Shown one piece after another: positions 50,501 to 61,859 of a stretch of 64,000 nt of DNA. The notes under the pieces are model-generated. The model saw only the letters and a program-made list of their open reading frames with translations. It ran no database searches and was not told the DNA's origin. The stretch's first letter is position 1. Every line of letters begins with the position of its first letter. The DNA is from Osmia lignaria lignaria (lineage: Eukaryota; Arthropoda; Insecta; Hymenoptera; Megachilidae): positions 7,256,501-7,320,500 of the forward strand of contig NC_135045.1 in assembly GCF_051020975.1 (NCBI RefSeq). The letters run 5' to 3'. Both the position numbers and the translations under genes were made by a program.

Positions 50501-53040
50501 CCTAATGATGAAGTACTGTTTGTCCTCGGGACCGGTGACGAAGACGAACGGTTCAGGTGAACCAACCAAAAGAAACTCGTTGTCGCCGAAAGGAATATTC
50601 ATACGGCCGGTCGCGACCGGATCGAGGAATCGTTAATGTGCCCCGAAGCATCGAGAAGCTTTCAACGCCTCGCTAATGAGATTCCAGAGGACGAAGTTCA
50701 AGGAATCGACCAACAGTTGAATCGCCAATTTATTGCTCTGCAAAACAGTATCATGACCATTCTAACCATATACATTCAGAAGAATCCATTACCAAATTTA
50801 ACAATTCAAGAAAAATAGCAGAAAAATTTAACTCTGTCAATTATTTCATCTAAATAGAACGATCAAAACTGAATCAATGATAAGTATTCTTTACTTAAAC
50901 ATCAGTATGCGACAGGGAACGATAATTACACGTCGTATGATCGCGAGGCAGGGAAGTATCCCGCACGTTTCTAGAATATTTATGCGAGCATTGGTCGTCG
51001 TTAATTAAGGAAAGCGCCGTAAACGTCTCCGTGAAGCAAGATAGAAATAAAAAGAAAAAAAGGGAAGCGGAGACATCGCGACGTCAGCGGTCACCGGGAG
51101 GCCGTGAACCCAGCGTCGGGTCGCCGCTAGGGAAAAAGTTGGTTCGATCGATCTTTTACTAAAATGACCATAGCGGAAGGCTAAGCCCGATGCAAGTAAA
51201 AGCGATAATGTCTAGTCGATCGGGGCCTCGAGAAACGTAAAAGTACCTCGACTCCCTCCATCGTGTCCGGTGCGCAAACAACCGGACCACGGACTTGCGT
51301 AGCTATCGAGAGAGACGCATGCGAGTACACGCAGTCGATACACCAGATAGTGATTGATGATGATTAGCCGGCGATTTGCCGATAAGGGAATGTACCGCGC
51401 GCCAAGGTAAGCTCTGTTCGCCGCGCTATGATACAGCCTACGATATTGGGGCCCGCTGTACAATCGTGTAAATTGCTGTACAATGAGCAATTACAATGAG
51501 TTACGCAAGCGACTCAGCGCGTTCCTTGCCGATGGCGACGATTGCACTTTTTTTTCTTTTCTAACAGCACTTTGTTCTGACTGGTGAAAAAGAAGTGGAC
51601 AATAATTTCTCAGGTGCTTCTGCAAGGACCAATGCTTGCAATTAATTCAATGTACAAAATATTTCAGAAATTGATCGAATAAATTTTCTATCACTTATGA
51701 TAGCTCCTTTTATCCTGTGTACTTTATTTCTATATTTACCACATTGATTTCTTGTATTTCAACAACACCATCACCGAAACATGTCTGACTTAACGACGTC
51801 ATATTCCACTTGCCATCGCGACAGCCAGTTCCTCGAGGTTGCTTTATTTCCCTATTAGGTGGTGGTCGACAGGAAAGTGGAAACATCGAATCGTTCGATT
51901 TATCGCGTCGATTTAACGCGAGTTTCCTTCGACAGCTAGTTGCAGGTGCAACGAGAACCAGCGTCGTCTGTGAAGTACGACTCCGATAGGAATCTACCGG
52001 CGTGACAATCTTTCGATAACAAGCAGAGACGTCCGTGGAATCGCGAAAGGTCGGTGAACGCGACCAGATCGATCCGCTATCTGTTACCTGTTCGTCGAGA
52101 TACGATGCGTAGTGATAAGCTGTATTGTTGTCGCGCACGAGTGCACCCTTTCCGACACGTTCGTCGTTCTATAGATTCTGCCAGATCGATACTCCTCTCT
52201 ATCGAGACAATCCCGATGTAAATCGATTCTTCTTTACATAATATCTTCATATATAGCCTCGGACTACATAGTCTATACTGTTTTTGTTGAGTATTTTTAT
52301 TGTTATTATATATCAATCCCTGCATTCATTTATTTTTCTTAGAGGAGCCAATCAGTAACTCGTTCTCTTTTTCATGAGAAAAAGTTTGTTAATGACCCGA
52401 ACAGTTTTACCGGTTCGTCACAGTTGAGGAGCAATTTGATCAACCATTTCTTTATCTTCTCATAATTTCTACTTTAACGATTTGAAATATTAAGAATCGG
52501 TCGATTTAACAGAAGAGAAAAAATTGAACGTGCAATCCGATGGTTTGATGGTTTTAATTAATGATACAATTTAGAAAATTAATTAATTACTGTTCTCATT
52601 ATCGCCGCGGACTGTCGTCTTCAATTTATTGGAGTCATTAAATTGTCAAGTCATTATATCCAGCATACAAAACGTAATTAAATACTGAAGGAAAAAAATG
52701 TGCGATACCTCCTTTCCCACGGTTTCTGGAGTATAGATCTTTACAAGTCAAATTTCCAGTTCTCCAATTTGTCATTGATTCTTAAACTTCAGCGACTAAT
52801 GATTATTCATTTGAAGGATCAATGGAAAAATCAGAGCCAGATATAAAATAATATTTCTCAGTACCGATATATCAAGAAATCCAAAGAAAACACCTTCGAC
52901 GAAGTCGTGTACTCGTTAATCCAAGGTAGTTCGAAATCTTAAATATAAATTCACAATTGACCCGGTTAGCCGTAGTATTATCCTGTCCCCGGCGAGACAC
53001 GCTTAGGAAACCGTGTGACGAGCAGCAACAGGATTCTCCG
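47583..53040. other. Noncoding stretch, no gene recognised
   Basis: No supported gene. The longest plus frame, 49978-50478 (166 codons), has a Glu/Lys-rich end from a purine tract and no known domain. The minus frame at 51710-52138 (142 codons) is likewise unassigned. A 16-bp palindrome at 47917-47932 is listed separately. TAATTA-type clusters lie at about 52555-52590. Confidence 0.5.
47917..47932. repeat. 16-bp perfect CpG-rich palindrome
   Basis: ACGCGACGCGTCGCGT is fully self-complementary and contains five CpG steps. It could be a binding site or chance. Confidence 0.7.
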
Positions 53041-53119
53041 TGCAAGTTAAATCTTTGTGTAGCAAGCGTTAACCGCTGTGTGGTCCGTGGACCGATCGTT
53101 CTGGCCGCTAGTTAGCGTG

Positions 53120-53400
53120 ATTCAGTCGCGGTGCACGCTCACACGCTCACGATGGGCTCCGCAAGGGTTCCAGGGACCGCCACGGTAGTCGATCGGTGAT
53201 TAGACGGCAGCTTGTTGTTTCCGATCGCCGCTAAATATCTCGACGACGCTCCTCCCGGCATGGATCCTTCTTCGCGCTACGAAGATCCAGCTACATCCTG
53301 CTGACGACTGCTCTTTCTCTCACGTGGTGATTCTTCCCGCTCGCGGGATCCTTGAGAGCACGCCGCTTTACTTTGCGCGCACCGCGCTCGGTGAGAAAGT
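53120..53400 (+). promoter_or_regulatory. Candidate 5' leader: initiator, short uORFs, splice donor
   Basis: A consensus initiator TTCAGTC (A at 53124) opens a GC-richer patch. The first ATG at 53152 gives a 15-codon frame, and a second at about 53260 gives 14 codons. A donor-like CGGTGAGA follows near 53390. This arrangement fits a TATA-less first exon with upstream ORFs, but no coding exon or acceptor in the window confirms it. Confidence 0.2.
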
Positions 53401-53590
53401 TTTACGACTCACTCGTGCGAACGCCTCGAAGCCGAGGTCGAATCGCGCCGAGGGAATCTCGAACGCCCATCACTGATCCCATGGGTGTCTTTAACGTTGA
53501 ATAGCAAAAACAAACATATATCCTTAGAATAACTCTTTTTCTAAACTGTATCATTGTGAAAAATTTCCCTCTGGATTCAATTGATTTTGT

Positions 53591-53820
53591 TTAACCCTTT
53601 GATTGCTATGAACGTACATATGCGTCCAAATAAAAGTAATCGATACATGTTATTAATTGCACATCATCTGTTATCAGATTATAATAATGTGATAAAGCAA
53701 TGGAAAAAAAAAATGAAAAATAAATTGAGAAAAAAATGATGTGTTATTGATTTGATTCTTATTTCGTACACACAAAACCTTTAAACCTAAAGTACTCATT
53801 GTCAGCAGTTAAAGGGTTAA
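53591..53820 (+). mobile_element. TTAA-bounded MITE family B, full copy
   Basis: The left end is TTAACCCTTTGATTGCT and the right end is AGCAGTTAAAGGGTTAA. The outer 10 bp are perfectly inverted and about 14 of 17 positions match overall. TTAA stands at both ends, so the duplicated target would be TTAA with CCCTTT...AAAGGG termini, as in piggyBac-like elements. It is 230 bp including both TTAA, AT-rich inside, with no frame. A right-half relative lies at 39481-39592, which supports it being a mobile repeat. Confidence 0.7.
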
Positions 53821-55210
53821 TACTTTAAGTGCCATTGATCAACGCAACAAATGATGAATTATTAAAATTCCAACTTAAAATATGCTCGGTATAAAAATTT
53901 GAAGAGCCATTGCAATTTGTATAAAATAAAGAAGGGTTCAAAGAAACAGGTACCAAGTAGGTAGGTTCATGTTATCGAGATAGGCGTATAGAGCTACAAT
54001 CAAGAGAGCCAGCAATCATTCCTTCTATAAGCAGACGCTAAAAATTCGCACCTTTTTATAAGGATACTCGGTATCTAGCTTCCACACAAGCAGGGCTTTC
54101 GTATAAATCAAAGGTTCGTTTCGTGGCGAGTCGTTGCACGACCATAGATAGGCATAATATCTTATGTCGAGGTCAAGGCGAATGCGTCAGGCTCGTTTAC
54201 AGCTCACACACGTGCTGGTATTAAACGCCACGATTCATCAGCCGAAGAAAATAATCTCTATGTACCTCTGCTACTAGATCTTTGGAAAATTCTTATTCCG
54301 AACAGCTGGTAAAACCGTTGATTCTTGTTCATCATGGGAAACGATGATGAATTTTTTAAGATCGTATCTTTACGAATACTTTGTTACCATGGACGTGTCA
54401 TACCGTAGAATTGTTAAATACGATAAAAAATAGTAATTATTTGCGCAAGAATTTTCTGTAAGCAAACCACTAGCTGGAGACGTTATTTGTAGTGTAAATC
54501 TAGTGTAAAACTCGGTCAGGTTCCTCATTAAAATTTCATACATCGTTCATTTTAATGACAACGTCGTTCCTGTTCGATTACTCAATGGAGCGTACGTGTT
54601 CTCGCGTATACGCATGAAAAACGTGGCTCGTTCAACGAATTCACGGTGTTGCGAACAGGACAAAAGGCACGGCGTGCTCGTGTTTCGAGGGCAGTTCATT
54701 AAAATTTATTTATGAATGCCAGGTAAGGGCTCGGCACCGAAGTCCAATGTCTCCATGTCGGCGCGTATTATCATCGCTGCAACGAGTTTTATCGACGCAG
54801 AGAGGTGTGTCATTGTGCGTTTCGCGCCGTGCAATTTGCTCCACTTTTTTTTCTTTTTCATTTCTTTCTAATTCGATCGTTCCGTTCTCCGTGCACGTCG
54901 ACACATCGATCGTGTACAAGCATTAACACGACTGCACCGATTCGTTCGATGATGACGAGGCGAAAGTCGATTGAAAGATTGAGATGACTGATCAGGTGAC
55001 GATAATTGAGTTATTCGAATAAGCATTGTTAACATATGAAATTAAATAATTACTTCTCTGTGAAGAGTGACTTCAGCTGGTACAATCATTTCTAAATGCC
55101 TTCAAAATGTATATGAATAAAAATACCACACAATACTCGTGCCTGGAGGGTACACTTGGAATGCAAAGAATTAATTGTTCATTCGAAAATTGAATTGAAT
55201 TTGACCTTCG
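53821..55210. other. Noncoding stretch between two MITEs
   Basis: No supported gene. A segment at 55162-55187 (TGCAAAGAATTAATTGTT) echoes 10770-10796. The short frames at 54710-54987 overlap on both strands. Confidence 0.5.
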
Positions 55211-55348
55211 TTAACCCAGATACGTCTATCATCCTTTTAGAAAGATGATTGCACAAAAATTTAATTAATACGTTCCATTTAGACTCTAAATAGAGGCAAA
55301 AATGACATTATTTAAAAAAAAAAGATGATTCGAGTATATCTGGGTTAA
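55211..55348. mobile_element. TTAA-bounded MITE, 138 bp
   Basis: TTAACCCAGATA at 55211-55222 is exactly inverted as TATCTGGGTTAA at 55337-55348. The similarity continues inward with gaps (ATCATCCTTTT against ATCATCTTTTTT on the inverse strand). TTAA at both ends and CCC/GGG termini match the piggyBac-type pattern. The interior is AT-rich and noncoding. No second copy is visible in the window. Confidence 0.65.
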
Positions 55349-55628
55349 TGATGCCTGAAAATGTTGGAGAAAGTCTAGTGATATATTGAATAAAATTTTC
55401 AATTCTTCTTCTGAAAGATATAGAGCCGATAATCGGCACATGTTTCATCGCACAAACGAAATCATTTTTCTCAGTAAAATAACCCGTTTCTGAGCGCAAT
55501 TAAATCGAATTGTACAACGCAATGACCGATTTAAGCGCGATAGTCGATTTCGTAATTCCTCGAATGACTGAGATCTAATAGTGATGTGAAGAAAACGGGA
55601 TTAGTGAGTCGGTGAGGGTAATTTGTCA

Positions 55629-55770
55629 CGCGTACATGACGTCGCTCTGCTTTTCAACGCGAGCCCTCGTTATTGGTAACAGAACAATCTGAATACCTGG
55701 TGACACGGAGCCGTGTCCTGGTTCGCACGTACGTCACCCACACGTCACGTCCCACGCCTCGTTTGCACGA
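55629..55770. promoter_or_regulatory. Cluster of CRE-like TGACG sites
   Basis: Within about 140 bp there are CATGACGTCGC, CGTACGTCACCC and CACACGTCACGTCC, giving at least three TGACG cores plus TGTCACGCG. TGACGT is the core bound by CREB/ATF bZIP proteins. The density is suggestive of an enhancer or promoter-proximal element. No adjacent gene is visible. Confidence 0.25.
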
Positions 55771-58700
55771 TGTGTCGTCTCTCTTAAGCTGACACTGCTT
55801 TTGCCCGGTCCACGAGTAATGACCTACGTCAATTCCTCCAAGTCAAACGGAGAAACTTCCTATTAGCACTTCCTTTCAAACGTTAACCCATATATATGTC
55901 TAATAAAATTAAATTCAGACGCTGAATCAACGGAGGTGCCTTTAAAAAAAAATCATGCCGCGTGTCCTGCATCTAATTAAATCGATCACACATTGTTCTC
56001 GATGTGTCTACCTTCTTCAACAACCAGTATTTTCTCTACATTCCGTCCCGTTGTCACATCAGCGTATAAATCAGGTGTGGTTCGACGTAGATCTATCAAA
56101 CGACCGACAGGAAGAGAACGGTGCTCTGTGACAGATTAATCTCGAGGTGCAGCGCGTGCACGTTGCAACCTATCGAACTCCAATCCTTCGACGCATAATT
56201 CATTATTTTCTCCACTGTCAACGTATTCTGTTGTCACGACACATGGGAAATATTCGATGTTAAATTGGTGAAAGCATAGTATTAGAAGCAAGTATCGCTA
56301 GAATCGTAGATTAGATTTGATATAAATAATAAAATCTGTCTGATGGAAATCTCGGCGAGCTTAACATGGCAATTAAAGTTTTATTCTAACCTCGTTACTA
56401 ACGCCAGAGCTATCTTATTCTGTCACGGTAAATTTAACTGCTCATTTTAATTCATCTTCTATCAGGTCGTCTAGTCGTCATTAACACTTAACCGACCGGA
56501 AATCTATTAAAAGATCTTTCGATGTAATCAGTTCTTGGTTGAATGAATTAATATACCTTCGCTTCCTTCTACTTTTTTCCCTCAATTTAACGCACAATAT
56601 TAATTTTAATTAATTATTAAATTACCGATGGATCAAATAAAGTTAATTCAAGTGAATCGTTTTCTGTCGCGTTAGATAGCTTTCCATTTCCTCGCGGGCC
56701 AGCTCGTTTATTTCGCGACCGGTCCGTCGTTATACAATCGCCTTGGACGGAGCTCGATTTCGTCAAACTGGTAACCGGTTGAAAGCAGAGTCATACGCGA
56801 AGCCGATATGGTTAATCGTATCGATGTATGAAGCAATCGCGCCGGCAATGGGCATAATTAGCATTAAATGTGTTATTGCTCGTGTTTCGGGTAACCGTGC
56901 AGCTGGTACGTTGAAACGTTCACTTTACTGGCAATAAAGTGGCGAGAATCGGCCTCTTATCGATGACCAAAGAATCGCATCTCTACGAGTCGTTAACGTG
57001 ATGGGATTTTTACAAGCGACCGGAGAACACCGTGAACGAGCACGTGTTGCGTGCAGGATATTTCTGCAATATCCAAGCAATTTGTTTGACGCGATCATTT
57101 CCTTCAGCAACCGGAGAAAATTGAAGGAACTCCACGTGTAACTGTTACCCTCGCTGCTTGTTGTAACTCCTTTTTTTTTTTCTTTATTTTGTTGCACGAA
57201 AGCGAGTCGTTAACGCGACAGTGATTCTTTTCACTGTGACGAGGGGAAATTGAAATAGACGCGTTGGTAATTTTGTGTGTAATATAAAAAGACAGCGACA
57301 GATGTAAATTAGCGCAAGAGTGACACTCGTGTTGCGTTACTCGGATGATTAATGCAGATTGGTTTCAATAATACCGGTGCAATTGGTTCTGCTTAAATTA
57401 GTCGTAAGTGAGAGCAAAGAAATATTTCGTTACGAAATTCGTGTGAGAAAAAAAAAAGTTGAAACTCTCGTATCTATACGCGTTGCTTCATAATTGGAGA
57501 GTTCTGTTAATTGAAAAATGGTGTATTTTAAAAATGATTCGAAGAAACGATTTAATCTTCGTAGAGAACCTAGAACGTTATGGGAAATTACAATAGTGGA
57601 GTACAAACGAATACACTTTTTATTACGACCTGTTATGTAGAACGTTCGAACGACAACGGTGTTATGAATTAAGTAATGCACGTGGGTGACTCGAGTTATG
57701 GGAAAGTTACGGTGATTCCGTTCGTTGCCCATTGTGCAAACGCTGATAGCAAACAGACGAGATTTATTAGCGATCCCGTGGACACAGACGACACCTCGTT
57801 CCCGATTGCGTGCTACCTGTGCACACCTACGTTCGTTATCGAGCATCGAACGCGCGATACATCGAATCGAATTATTTCTCCACCGATAAGGGTAAGCTTA
57901 GAAATGGGTCGCGAATCAAGAAAACAGGTACGATTGTTTTTCTGCTCGTTGATTTTTCAGTGTCTAATTACCGGCAACAATGCGTTCACTATGAGATCAT
58001 GTCCAGATTAACTTTGCCGGTGAATTCTTAACGTTGCTCAATGATTTCGCGATGGTCGTTTCTCAAGCTTTCATGGGTTACTTTATCTATCGTGGGATTC
58101 GCACCTTCTAGGAAAATAATTTGATACTTTCTGGCATATCACGACGATAATTAACACCACTTTTCTAGTAATCTGTTTCTTATCTTTGCTATTTTCTATA
58201 TCGACGTTGTAGTTCAATTTCATTTTAGAAAGACTGAAGTGCGAAGTGAAAGTTTGAACAACCAAATCAATTTCTGCTTACTCACCTAAAGTAATTATAT
58301 TAGTATACAATTTTGTAACTATCACTATTTCCTTTTGAAATTTTTTAACTAGATATAACAAGGAAAAGTATTATCAGAAGAAGAGATTGAAAAATTAAAT
58401 TTTGCTTTTTGGATGACAAAATATTTCCTCGTTTATACTGCTTATAATTTGATTTCGCGTAATAAATATCCACTGATAAATTGCTTGTAAGTACACGAAC
58501 CGATCATCCGGTAACGCGACTGTGGAGATACAGAAGTACTTGGCGATCATCACACGTGCGGCAGTAACGCGAAATTAATAATCCGTCGTTTCTTATGCCT
58601 CGTTATCACGGATCGTCACGTCTTTATAACGCGGCCGGGGCTCGTACGTCAGATGGTATCGTCGTATCTCGTACGGCCTAGCAGCTAGTAAAGTAAGTGC

Positions 58701-59365
58701 GAGTAAGTATAAACTACCGCGCTCCATCCACCACCCTCGATGTTCCGCCCCAGCGGAGAGATAACATCTTCGTGCACACTCTTCGTCTCTCTCTCTAGCG
58801 ACCTCTCCTTCCCTTCCACAACCCTTTTGCTCGCCTACCGTCCTCCTCGATCGGCCGGAGGCTTCCCTACGATCGGCTACTTCAGTAGCTGCACCATCTG
58901 CCCTCCATAAATCCTCTTACCCGTCTATACTGCACCGATATCCTACCAACCTAACCATGCTTTCTATTCTTTTTTTTTTTGATTCTCTTCATTTTGCATC
59001 CGGTCAGTTCCGACAGATTTTCGAGTGAATTTCATTGAATTAGTCGAAGACATTAGCGATAGAATTATTCGTATAAGAAAATTACAATCGCTATTGATTT
59101 CATATAAAATAAACGGTCATTAAATTGTTAATAAATGCCGGAAATGATACTCCTGTGAATTTATCAGTTTTCTATTCAATTCAAAGTGGCATCGGGGATT
59201 CTTGGTATCAGATATTTATATAAATATACTGAAGCACAGGTGTTTCGAATGAATAATTGGAACGTGGGGCATCAAACAAACCGACCCTCGAACTCGTTGA
59301 TCTACAGAACTCCATAGCGGAACGAGCGTACGAGCCACCGCGTGGGAGAGTAGAGGCCTGTGTCG

Positions 59366-59393
59366 CTTCTTCTTCTTCTTCTTCTTCTTCTTC
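59366..59393 (+). repeat. (CTT)9 microsatellite
   Basis: A pure CTT tract of 28 bp, followed by an imperfect CTCTTCTAC extension. The minus-strand poly-Glu and plus-strand poly-Ser frames are products of this repeat. Confidence 0.9.
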
Positions 59394-60514
59394 CTCTTCT
59401 ACATCTACTATGGGAACGAACCTACCGAAGGGATCCGTGCTAGCGCGAACCGCGCGCAATATATTGCCATTTGTTCCGGCCGCTATAAGGCAATATGTTT
59501 GTCAGTATCACGGAATCGAAGCCGAACCCTCGAACCTCGACGAGAGAAGCTAGTAGTCTGATCTTGACCGTTATTTCTCGGGTGCATATGGTCTCGGCTG
59601 CCGATACCACCTCCCGATATCTTCCCAAACGCGATCCGCTCGACTCTCGATCGTTCTCTTCTCGCAATCGATAAGTCTTACACGAGGAACCCTTCCACTT
59701 CTTCTTCTTCCTCGTCTTAGGCTTGTTATTCATTTGTTGCCCGTACATCTTCCGCCAATCGGCGCACCAGCTACACCGAGTTAAGGCTAACGATCTGGCC
59801 TCGACTTCTATCGATGCATCGAACGGGCCACGACCGATCGTCGATCGTTATTCAGTCATTGCTGATTGTTGAGTAAATCAAACAAGTACCAAAATTTTCA
59901 CGAGGTATTATTATGAATATTACGATGAGATACTTTCGATCATTACAAAATATTATTGTAAGATTGATAATGAGTTGAAAAACAAAGGACAAAGAGCGAT
60001 GACGAGAAAGAATTAAAAAGTGAAGGACTATCGTCTTACGAAATCAGACATACGATCGCGACCTGTACACTTCTTCCTCACATTTTCATTCCTCTATAAA
60101 TTTACCCTTTTTACGATTATTTTCAAAGATTTTAAATGCTGAAGAATCTGGAATGTTTTGACTCTTCTTTCGTGAAATACTTTCTAACAAGAAATTACCT
60201 TAAATTATAAAAAGTAACGTATCACATTCTTCGTTCGAAGCTTTATCGCGTCACTTATCCATATGGACAGAGGTTTCGATAAAATACGCGTTTTACACGA
60301 AGAAAACATTTTCCTTCGCGACTCGAGCCGAACGTCTCTACTTCCATGCCGGAATCCGACATTTATCAACTGCTCTCCGCGGGGTAGAAACGCCGAAGAA
60401 ACGAAGATATTAATCGCGTCAGCACGCAGCCCACTATAAATAGCAAAATTATATCGGACGGATCGTAAACAGGTTGTCAGAACGTAGACTGGTGACGATC
60501 CAGCCGGGGGGACG

Positions 60515-60534
60515 ATCTTTCATCGATGAAAGAT
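60515..60534. repeat. 20-bp perfect palindrome
   Basis: ATCTTTCATCGATGAAAGAT is fully self-complementary. A palindrome this long is expected well under once by chance in 64 kb. A TATAAATA word lies about 75 bp upstream at 60435, without a well-spaced initiator. It may be a dimeric factor site or a small cruciform. Confidence 0.8.
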
Positions 60535-61541
60535 AGCTTCGGACGTACGCGACAACCGCAGAAATCTCGCGTATACCAGCACACGCTCGTAAGCAAGCGG
60601 AATTCTTCTGGTTTCTTTCGTGCCGGGCAAAAATCTTGCTAGGACGACTCTTTGTCGACGGGTGAATTATTATGACGTTAACGGGAAACACAGAGTGCGC
60701 GGTAGATGCGGGTTTCTTGTTCCTTTTCGATTCTACGCGTTTTCCTGTTACGTTCGATAATCATCGACACGATTGTTCGGATGTGACCGACGTATTAACG
60801 ACCGCGACGTGGACGAAAGTAGTCTGGCAGCTTTCAGGAAAGCATCCGTCGAACCTGGTGCTGTATTCGTGGACATACCTGTGCCACGATATCATCTACA
60901 TCGCGTTCTTTGCTTTCGTAAAAGTAATGCTTCCCTCCCGGACGATACTCAACCAGAGAAAATACACTCTGCCAACGCAGATCGAAGATAAAAAGCGATT
61001 GAATGAAACGGTTTTGAAATAAGACACATCTTTCCGTTTCATTTCGATGCTACGCACCGCAGCATTGTGAATGGAATTCCTCGTTTCTTGAATTTATTGC
61101 GACAAGAAGTATTAGTTAGCATTTTAACGTCTAAGAAAATACATAATTAATAGAAGTGTTATCTTTTCTTTCGATTGCTGATATACGAAGAGTATCGTAT
61201 AATAAAGAATACATAGTACTGTATATTTTATCTCATACCAATTTCAAACAAAATACTGAAAAATTTACTGTTTTTAGTTGTGCCACATTTCTAGCAAACC
61301 AACGATCGTTAAATAATAATTTAATAACAATATCTCTACTTCCTCAAACACCAGTCATTGTAAGAAATTGATGCTAAATTCAATACCTATTATAAAATCC
61401 TATCCTTTATACCATTACCATACCTCTAAATGTCAATAAAAAACAAGAAGCTAAAGAAAAAATAATAAAAAAAGAAAGAACCTGAACTGAAAATACATTC
61501 AGAATATAGGTGGAACTGTGCTCTTTACAATGCACTTTGTT

Positions 61542-61859
61542 GTAAGACGATATCTCAATTGGTTCTCGAGATATAGGACTTTAAAGCGCAGCGCTCAAAA
61601 TGCGCGGGAAAGCTGAATGGGCGGCCGAAATTCTCGGTATTATCCTGACCTACTTTTTTTCCTGGAAATGCGTACGCGCGATAGTAATAGTAAAAAAGCC
61701 CATTGACTGAGCGCAGTTCATTGACCAGCGGACCACGTGACCGGCTTAGGGTAGATCATGGAGTGCGAGTGCGAGCGAGACAGAACAGTAAATCGGCGAA
61801 AATTACGCTTTACTTTACACGACAATATCTCAGCAACCGGAAGTCCTATCGTCGTAAAC
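61542..61859. mobile_element. Possible TIR repeat element, about 320 bp
   Basis: The left module (61542-61579) holds ACGATATCTC, GGTT and GAGATATAGGAC. On the inverse strand it reads TATCTC, AACC, 8 bases, TATCGTC, TAC. The right module (61821-61859) reads TATCTC, AACC, 8 bases, TATCGTC, then GTAAAC on the plus strand. The ordered matches with equal spacing suggest decayed inverted ends. The interior is GC-rich and includes GACCACGTGACCGG. No transposase frame is present. Confidence 0.4.

Larger units (their letters stand above)
55349..61541. other. Noncoding stretch, no gene recognised
   Basis: No supported gene. A CRE-like site cluster, a CTT microsatellite and a 20-bp palindrome are listed separately. 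58600-58960 is GC- and pyrimidine-richer, with two GTAAGT donor-like words 10 bp apart at 58693 and 58703. A TAATTA-rich cluster lies at about 56585-56625. Frames at 57430-58031 and 60672-61022 show no domain. Confidence 0.5.

Noticed and set aside
51710..52138. 142-codon minus-strand frame with protein-like composition
   Set aside because: No domain recognised and no splice or promoter context. A homology search would decide: conserved hits would support it, none would refute it.
59208..59553. Poly-Glu / poly-Ser frames on opposite strands
   Set aside because: Both are translations of the CTT microsatellite at 59366-59393.
60435..60482. TATAAATA followed by TGTCAG as a promoter
   Set aside because: The initiator-like A is 44 bp from the TATA start, outside the usual 28-34 bp, and no better initiator lies in range.
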